A DNA stretch of 64,000 bases, from contig NZ_JAHRCY010000008.1 of NCBI RefSeq assembly GCF_019083965.1, positions 186,001 to 250,000 on the forward strand, read 5' to 3'. Position numbers and translations under genes: made by a program. Positions 32,399-41,300 of the stretch are shown here, in pieces. Source of the stretch: Catellatospora tritici (lineage in GTDB: Bacteria > Actinomycetota > Actinomycetes > Mycobacteriales > Micromonosporaceae). Position 1 is the stretch's first letter. Each line of letters begins with the position of its first letter. The notes below the pieces were generated by a model. It worked only from the letters and a program-made list of their open reading frames with translations. It had not been told where the DNA came from and searched no databases.

Positions 32399-35300
32399 CG
32401 TCGAGGCACCCCCATGAGGTTCAGGATTACATCCACGACCCGGTCCAGGTCTGTCAGGTCGAGCGGCACCGGCACATCCGGTGGCGCAACCTTGAAACGC
32501 CCCAGGTAGTGCGCGAACGGGTGGCGGAAACGCAAGAGGGGAGCCAGATCATGTGCCCCGAACAGCTCAGGAGTGGCTTGGTGCTGCCATTCGCCGTCGT
32601 CGTCGACGTGCCAATAGCGCGGGTCCGAAGGCGCGTAGGGCAGATCAGTCAGCTCCATGATCCGCGACTCGATGTACTCGTGCGCCAGTATGGCCAGCGC
32701 CCCCTCGCGTTCGTCTTCGGAGGGGAATTTGCCGGAATATGCCCAGTTCCAATGTTTGACAATGAATTCAAATGCCCTGAAGTAGTGATCCGGGAACAGG
32801 TTTTCCGACCCCGGACCGGTCGCAACGTCATGCACCTGCAGGAACAGGTTGTGCCGAGCGCGCGCCACTACCTCCTCAGGTACACCCAGATTGCGCGCGA
32901 TCCGCTCCACATCGTCGGTACGCGCACGGATCTCGGCGTAGTCATCGACAGCCTGCTGATCCGACCCAGGCGTGTGCTCGGCAGGTCCATCCGGTAGCCG
33001 TCCGGCCGGATCCGGTGGTTGGACGTCGACATCCAGCACGCGGGGCTGATGTTCGAGATTCTGCTGCGCCTGGGGTTCGGCGGTGGGCGACAAGACAGTT
33101 TCTTGCTCGGGCACTTGCTGCTCAGGCGTCTGCTGTCGGGCATTCGACTGCTGTTGAATGTTCCTCTGTTGGTCGGCGTTCGCCTGCTGGCCCCAGGAGG
33201 TCTGGGCGAGCGCCGGGATCGGCTGGGCCGTCCCCTGGGCGTCGAGGAAGATCGCTTCCATCGAGACCACGTTCATCGGTCGGTTCGGGTCGCCGGTGTG
33301 CCCGTACATCGGCACGTTCTCGCTGATCTGACGGGTCTGCGGATCGAGGAACAGGATCGTCCCGCCCTGGTTGACCGCCAGCCAGGCGTGGCCGGACCCG
33401 TTCTGCCACCTCGTCGCGATGAACACCGCCGACCCGTGCCCGCCCGCCTGCAGCTGGTGGGTGAGCGTGGCGAAGCCCCAGTCCGACCACTGCCGCATCT
33501 GGTCCGGCGCGAGCTGCCGGGACATGTCCGGGAACACGGTCTCCCACTGCCGCCCGACCACCGCGGCGGCCCGCTGCTGCCCCCACTCCTCGCCCCGGTC
33601 GATCCGCCAGGCGTCGGTGCCGCGATAGCGGTCCCAGGTGCGCGGCGCGGAGACCCGCGGGTTGCCGCGCCAGGTCTGCCAGAGCGAGAGCATGCAGTCC
33701 AGGCAGTTGAGGCCCCGGGACGGGTCGAACTCGGGGCCGCTGTCGTTGGCCAGCCCGAACCACCCGCCGACGCGCGGGTCGGGGAAGAGCTGGAAGCTGC
33801 CGTCGGCGTTGCGCGGCATCGCGGCGACCAGGTCGTCCTGGTGCGCGCGCAGCGGCGGCCGCAGGCCGCCGACCTGGTGGTACGGCCGCCCGTCGACCGG
33901 CTGGGGGTCGAGGTACAGCTCGCCCACGTCGGTGTTCAGGTGCGCCCACTGGTCGGCGGTCACCGCGTTGACCTCGTTGGCGGTGAACGTCCCGTTGTAG
34001 GCCCCCCGGGACCGGTTGCCGTACTCCACCGACCAGGCGCGGTGGTAGTCGACCCACTGCTCGCACAGCGCCCCCTGCGACGAGTACGGGTCCTCGCCGC
34101 GGTAGTGCCGGGCCCAGGCCTCGAACCGGCGGCTCTCCGACAGGTGCCACGCCGAGTGCCTGGCCAGTTCGTCCGCCTCCTGCTGGCGCCGCCGCAGCTC
34201 GAACGAGGCGAGCCGGGTCTGCAGGGCGGCCCGGTACGACCACTGCGGGTGCGCCGGGTCCGACGGGGCGGGCCGGAGCAGACCCGCCGGGTCCGACGGC
34301 ACGTCGCCGTTGACCGGCCCGCGCTGGGTGGGGGTGTCGGCCGGGTCTACTCCGGCAGGGTCCCCTCCGCGCGTCTGCGGTGGGACTCCCGGAAGATCTC
34401 GGCGATCTCCGCCTCGCTGGGCAGCGGTTGCGCGCCGTTCGTGATCGTCAGACCGATCCGCTCCGCCTCGTCCCGCTGGACCAGCCTGCGCCGGAAGTCG
34501 TACCGCCAGCTGCCCATGATGCTGCCCGCCGTCGCCGGGTTGTAGCGCCACGCCTGCGCCCGGTGGTCCCACATCATCGATTCCCGATAGCCCTCGCCCT
34601 TGATGATCAGGCCGGTCGGCTTCTGGTCCGGATGGTCCTCGATGTCCTTCACGTAGAGCGCGTAGTAGTACAGCATCCGTCTCCTTCAGGGTGGCCGCGA
34701 CCTTGTCGGTGATCGGGAAGTCGTCGGCCGCCAGGTCGTACTCCGCGATCACATCATCCGGCGTACGGCCCCGCGCGGCGAGGTCGCGCCCGAACTCGCC
34801 CCACGCGTACGGATGCTCGGCGATCCACTTGGCCAGACCGGTGTCCTTGGCCGCACCGCCCATCCCCGGCGGGATCGCGTCGACCATCCCGGTACGGCGG
34901 TTGGCCTCGATCATCCGCAGCAGTGCCCGCACCCGCGCCTCCGGCCGCGCGTCCTCGTCGCGCAGCACCTCGTAGTCCGCGTGCGTCGCGTGCCACACCT
35001 GGTAGGACAGTTCGGTCGGGAACTGCACCTCGAACAGCGTCCCGTCCGGGGCCCGGAAGGTGGTGTTGGTGCCGTAGAAGCGGTTGCCCACCCGCCAGAA
35101 GTCCTTGGGCGCGCCGTCCAGCTCGTACCCCGCGGCGATCAACTGCCGGATGACCGCGTCCAGCGCGGGCTGGTAGCCGTCGCCGTCGGGCAGGACCATC
35201 GAGAAGCGCACGGAGTCGTTGACCGCCGCCGCGAAGGCCTCCGGCCCGAAACCCTCCCCCTCGGTGACGTACTTGCGCTCCAGGGACTCGCGGCTCTTGA

Positions 35301-38300
35301 CCCGGTGGTCGGTGTCGCGCAGCTCCAGGGTGCCCGGGGGCAGGCCGAGGCGCCGCTCGACGTCGTCGGCGACGTCGGTCAGGTCGTCGAGGATGACCGC
35401 GGAGCTGCGTACCGCCCGCGCGTGGACGTCGTCGAGCACGCGGTGCTCGTGGTCGGTGAGGCCGGTGTCCGGGCGGGGCTCGAAGGCCCGGCCCATCGGG
35501 TCGGGCGGGACGTCGTCGGTCAGCGCGGATTCTGGTCCGACCAGTCCTCGCTCTGCGGAGGGTCGCCCTTCCACTGGAAGATCCAGAGGATGGTCTCCTC
35601 GTCCGGGAACTCGTCGTTCGGGTGACTGATCGTCCGGAACACGGCTTCGGCCTCCTCCCGGCTGATCCGGTCGTACCGGTCCGCGTTCTGCGGCTTGAAC
35701 CGGAACTCCGCTATCGACCACGGGTCGTACGCCCACGCCTGGTTGTCGAAGTCCCAGAGGATCGCGTCCTCGTCCTCCCCCACTATGAAGATCCCGCGGG
35801 GTAGTCCGTCCTCCTTGTCGCGCACGTAGGTCTGATAGTAGTTGATCATCATTGCCCTCCAGCTCCCGCGCGAACTCCGGGTCGAGCACCAGGTCCGACC
35901 CGTGCAGGCCGAACTCGTCCAGCACGTCACCGAAGCTCTCGAAGCTCGGCTGCTGCTGATCCAACCACGCCCGGTACTTGCGCCAGAGCTCGCGCTCGCC
36001 GGCGATCCACTTCAGCAGGCTGCTGTTCTGTACCGTCTTGGCGCTCGGGAACCGCTCCTGGATCAGTTCGGCGACGCCCGGCGGAATGTTGTCGTTCAGT
36101 AGGAGTTCGTTGTTGACGGCGAGCATGCCGAGCAGCGCGTGAACCCGGCGTGGATCCAGTTCTTCCGTGCGCCGGAACACCTCGTACGCTTCGTGGGTAA
36201 GCTGCCACGCACGGTACGAATTCGCCGTCGGGAACTGCACCTCCATCAGGCCGCCGTCCGGGGCCTTGAAGGTCGCGTTCAGTCCGTGGTAGCGGTTGCC
36301 CGGCCGGAAGAAGTTCTTCAGCTCGGTGAGCTGGTAACCCTGGCCCTCCAGAGCTCCGACGACCTGCCGCAGTGCCACCGGATAGTCGGCTCCGTCAGGC
36401 AGCTGCACCGAGAACCGCGCGGCATCGTTGACCTGCGCCGCGAACCGTTTCGCACCAAGCTGACGGCCCTCGGACCAGAACTTGCGTCGCAGCGAGTCCA
36501 GCGACTTGACCATGTGCTGGATGCCCTGCAACCGCAGGCTTCCAGCACTGTCGACAGCCAGACCACGGCGCCCGTTCAGATCAGCCACGATCGCCTGGAG
36601 ATGGCCGAGCGCGGTCGTCGCACGAGCCTCGGCGGCGGCGTGCACTCCGGCCAGCACCCGCGTCTGGGGCTCGGTGAGCCGCACCTCCGGCACGACCGGA
36701 GCGGGCGGCTTGGTGATGATCACGGAGGCGGTCTCGGCGCCGTACAGGCGGCCGGGCAGGAGACTGCGCTGCGAAGCCGCTCGGAACAGGGCCGCCTCAC
36801 CGTACGTCCTCGGCTCGGTGCCCTTGGCGTACACGATCTCACCCTGGTCGCCGCCGATGACGAGCGTCCCGTCGTCGAGGCGGCGCAGGTCCACGACGAG
36901 CTTGTCGCCCTTTTCCCCGTTGAGCGGCTCGTTCGGGGTGTGCAGGCAGACCGGCACCTGGTCCAGTCCACCGAGCCGGGCGGCACGCAGCCGCCGGTTG
37001 TCCAGACTCGACAGCGAGCCGTCGCCCCACACCACGACGTGCGCCGGACCGCCGCGCCAGCCGGTCTCGCCCATCTCCCGGGCGAACTCCTCCATCGACT
37101 TCGTGCCGCTGAACGGGCTGACCGACCGCTGGCTGACCCGCACATCCAGGGTCGGCACCACCGCGACCCGCGGCAGCAGTTCCGCCAACCGCGCCCGCTC
37201 CGCGTCCGACAGCACCGACGGGTCGGGGTAACCCAGGTCGGCCAGCGTCGCCCGGCCCGCACCGAGCCGCGAAAGCTCCGCCGCGGTCAGGTCCCGCATC
37301 ATCAGGTCATGCGGTGGCGACGGCACCGCCGCGCCCATCGGGTCGGGCGGGGTGTCGGCGGCGGCGGGCTCGGCTAGTCCGCGCTCTGCGGCGGGGCGCC
37401 CTTCCACTGGAAGATCCAGCGGATGGTCTCCTCGTCCGGCAGGGGCTCCATCCCGTTCGTGATCCGCAGGGTCAGCTGCTCGGCCTCCTCCCTGCTGATC
37501 ACCTCCGACCGGTCGACGTAGGTCGGGTTGTCCAGCAGCCAGTGCACCCCGTCCGGGTCGTACACCCAGGCTTTCTGGCGATGGCTCCACATCATCGCGT
37601 CCAGGCCGTCCGAGATCAGGATCCCCGTCGCCGGCGGCTGGGACTTGTCCACCGCGTAGAACGCGTAGTAGTCCATCATCGAGCTGCTCCAGTCGTGCGG
37701 CGATGTCCGGGTCGATCGGGAAGTTCTCGGCGTCGAGGCCGAACTCGGCGAGCACACCGGCGAAGCTGTCGAAAGATGCCCCCTGGCCATCCAACCATGC
37801 CCGGTAACGCGCCCAGAGCCTGCGATTCTTGCTGATCCACTTGGCGAAACCGGTGTCGGCGGCGCCGACGGGGCGGCCGTCCGGGCCCGGGATCTCCGCG
37901 ACGCCGGGAGGCACGGCCTGATCCAGACCGAGCTGGGCGTTCACGGCCAGCATGGACAGGAACGCGTGCACCCGGCGGGGTGGCAACTCGCCGCGTCCGA
38001 GGTCGTCGTCGGCCGAACCGGGCTCGGCCGCGTCCGGCGGCAGTTCGTTGTCGTCCCGGCTCGCCCGGCGCATGACCTCGTACGCGTGGTGCGTGAGCTC
38101 CCAGGCTCGGAACGAGTCCGCCGTCGGGAACTGCACCTCGAAGAGCTGCCCGTCGGGACTGGTGAAGGTGGCGTTGAGGCCGTGGAACCGGTTGCCGGGA
38201 CGGAAGAAGTTCTTCAGCCCGGTCAGCTGGTACCCGTACCGCGCCAGGTCTGCCCGCAGCTGGTCGAAGGCCTGCCGGTAGGCCGCACCGCCCGGCAGCT

Positions 38301-41300
38301 GCACGGAGAACCGGACGACGTCGTTGACGCCCGCGGCGAAGGCGTCGATACCGACCACGTCGCCTTCGAGCAGGAACTTGCGGGTGAGTGAGGCGAGCGA
38401 CTTCACTCGTTCGTCGGTACCGCGCAACTGGACCCGGTCGTCGCCGGACAGACCGAGCCGGTCGCTCACGGCGTCCGCGAGTCCGGACAGGTCACCCATG
38501 ATCGTGTCCGCGTTCGCCGCCGCCCGAGCGTGCAGCGACCGCAGGACCTCGGCCTCCACGGAGGTGACCTCACCCGCCACCACGACAGGGCCGGGCGGCT
38601 TGCCGATCGTCACCGGTGCCACGTCAGCACCGAACAGGCGACCGGGTAGGAGGCTGCGCTGCTCGGCGGAGCGGAACATCGCCGCCTCACCGAAGGTGGT
38701 CGGCACGGTGCCCGGTGCGTACACCACCTCACCGCGATCGCCGCCCACCACCAGCGTCCCGTTCGGCAGCCGCCGGATCTCCGTCGTGAGCGGCGCCCGG
38801 TACCTCCGGCGCTGCGGATCCTCCCCGTCGGGCAGCGTGGTGAGCGGTTCGTCCGGGGTGTGCACGCACACCGGCACCGAGTCCAGGCCACCGAGCCGCG
38901 CGGCCCGCATACGCCGGTTGTCCAGGCTGGTCAGGCTGCCGTCGCCCCAGGCCACGACGTGGGCCGGGCCGCCGCGCCAACCGGTGTCGCCCATCCGTCG
39001 GGCGAATTCCGCCATCGACATCGTGCCGCTGTTGGGGCTGACCGACCGCTGCGTCAACCGCACGTCCGCCGTGGACACCACCGCGACCTGCGGCAGCATC
39101 GCCTCCAGGGTGGCCCGTTGCGCGGCGGACAGTTGCGACGGGTCCGGGTAGCCGAGGTCGGCCAGCGTCGCCGTGCCCACGCCGAGCGCGGCCAACTCGG
39201 CGTCGGTGAGGTCGCGCAGCATCACGTCGGCGGGCGGCTCGGCCGGTCCCCGCCCGGTCCCCGCCGGGTCGGACACCGCGTCGGCGGCGTCGACTCGTGC
39301 CGCCGCCATCACCGTCGGCGTCGGCGTCGGGCCGTCGGCCCGCGGCGCGGCGACCGGGGCCGGGTCGCTCGGGGTGAGGTCCGCGTCCGGCGAGGCGGCC
39401 GGGTCGGTGGCGGGGTCGGGGCCGACGGCCGTCGGGTCCGCGGTGGTCGCCGTCCGGGTGGCGGCGTCGGGTGTGGCCGTGGTCGCGGCGGCGTCGGGGG
39501 TACGGGCCGAAACCGTGCCCGGCCTCGGCCGGTCCTGCGACCAGGCGCCCACCGGGGCGTCCGCGATCCTCGACTGGGTGCCGTCGGGGGCCACCACCAG
39601 CGCGTCCATCCGGCGGATGCCGTCGGTGAACGGGGGCGTGGTGGTCGGCTCGCCGGGCGGCTGCTGCGGGTCGGCGTACCTGATGACGCCGTCGTCGTTG
39701 AAGACCGGCCAGGTGTGCGAGGTGCCGTCGGCGGCCTGGTGGATGATCACGGCCAGCGCGCCCGGCCCGGCCGCGAGCAGCTGCTGTTCCAGCCGGGCGT
39801 ACGCATCGGTGACGGCGTCGGCGGCCTGGTCGGGGTTCAGGCCCCGGGTGTTCGGGCACAGCTGCTGCAGGCGGCCCCCGAAGAAGTCCTCGATCCGGCG
39901 CGGTCCGCCGGGCTCGCCGCCCGACGGCACGGGCCGCCCCGCCGAGAACCCGTCGAGGGTACGCGGCGCCGCGCACCGGGGCCGCCCGTGCAGCCAGGTG
40001 TCGGCCACCGACAGCACCACGTCGACGCAGTTCACGCCCCGGCTCGGGTCGGCCTGCGGGCCGCCGTCGTTGGCCAGGCGCAGCCAGCCCGACGACAGCG
40101 ACGGGAACCGCCGTGGCCGCCCGTCGGCGCCGCGGGGCACCGCGTCCTCCAGCTCGCGCTGGTGCCGGGTGAGCACCGGCCGATAGCCGCCGCGCTGGTG
40201 GTAGCGGCGCGAGGCGTCCACCGAGGGCGGGGTGTCGGTGCCGGTGAGCGCGGAAACGTCGTCGGTGGTGACGCCGCCGTCGGCGAAGTCGGGGCCACGG
40301 TGCCGGTTGAGTGCGTCCCAGGCCGCCGCGGCGAGCGCCCCGGGGGCGCCCATCGAGGCGAGGATGGCGCGCCGCTGTGCGCGCACACCGCCGTGGTACG
40401 CGTCGCTCCAGCGTCGCGCGTCGGTGTCGGGCAGCCCGCCGCGCCCGGTGTCGTCGGGGCGGGCGTCGCTGCCGTCAGGGCGGGTGCCTGTGGCGGGCAA
40501 CGGGGTGGACACCACGGTCGCCGGGACGGGGGTCGTGCCGTCGGGCGTGGATCCGTCCGGCGCGGCCGGTCGCACGTGCGGCGCCGTCGCGGGGTGGCGC
40601 CCAGCCGTCGTGTCTTCCGGGGTGGCGCCAGGACCGGTGCCGGACGTCGCCGACTGAGCCGGACCTGCCGGGCTCGGGCCGGTCGGGCTCGGGCTGGTCG
40701 GGCTCGGGCTGGTCGGGCTCGGGCTGGTCGGGCTCGGGCTGGTCGGGCTCGGGCTCGACGCCGGATTGGTCGAGGTCGAGCCAGGTGTGGCCGACGATGA
40801 TGGCGCGGTGGGCGAGGTCGACGTGCTCGGGCCCGTTGGCCCCGACGGCGTCGGCGACCCGGCCGGACTGGTCCGACCCGGTGTTGCCGGGGCGGAGGCC
40901 GACGTGCCGGGGTTGGCGTTCGTCGAGGCGCCGCCCGACGTGGACGAGGTCGAGGTCGTGTTCGTGGCGGCGCCACCGGTCGAGGTGCTGCCCGCAGCGG
41001 TTGAGGTGGCGGCGCTGCTCGTCGGGGTGGACGTGGTCGCGGTCGCGCTGGTCGAGGTGGCGCCTGGGGTGGTCGAGCCGCTGCTGGCAGTCGAGGTGGA
41101 CGCCAGTCCGGCGGAGGTGCTGGCGCCGCCGGTGCTGCTGGAGAGACCGGTGCTGCTGGAGAGGCCGGTGCTGGAGGCGCCGCCGATGGCCGGAGCGGCC
41201 GCGGCCAGGCCGGGGGCTGGCGCGGTCTGGGCTTGGCTGCCGACTGGCGCGGCGACGACCGGACCCGTGGCCGGGCCGGACGGCGCGGCGGTGGTGCTGG

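Noticed and set aside
32395..33190. Splitting the toxin tip off as a separate gene starting near 33000
   Set aside because: No start codon with a ribosome-binding site is visible there, and the frame joins without a stop to the papain-like module through a Gln-rich linker.
34347..37679. Sequencing frameshifts as the explanation for the nested small genes
   Set aside because: It would need paired errors at three separate sites that restore the same frame each time. The nested frames also each have their own start, ribosome-binding site and stop.
39173..40800. Plus-strand frames of 337 and 646 codons opposite the toxin
   Set aside because: They are Gly/Arg/Val or Ser/Pro-rich shadows of the toxin's low-complexity linker and papain-like module; no domain or ribosome-binding site.
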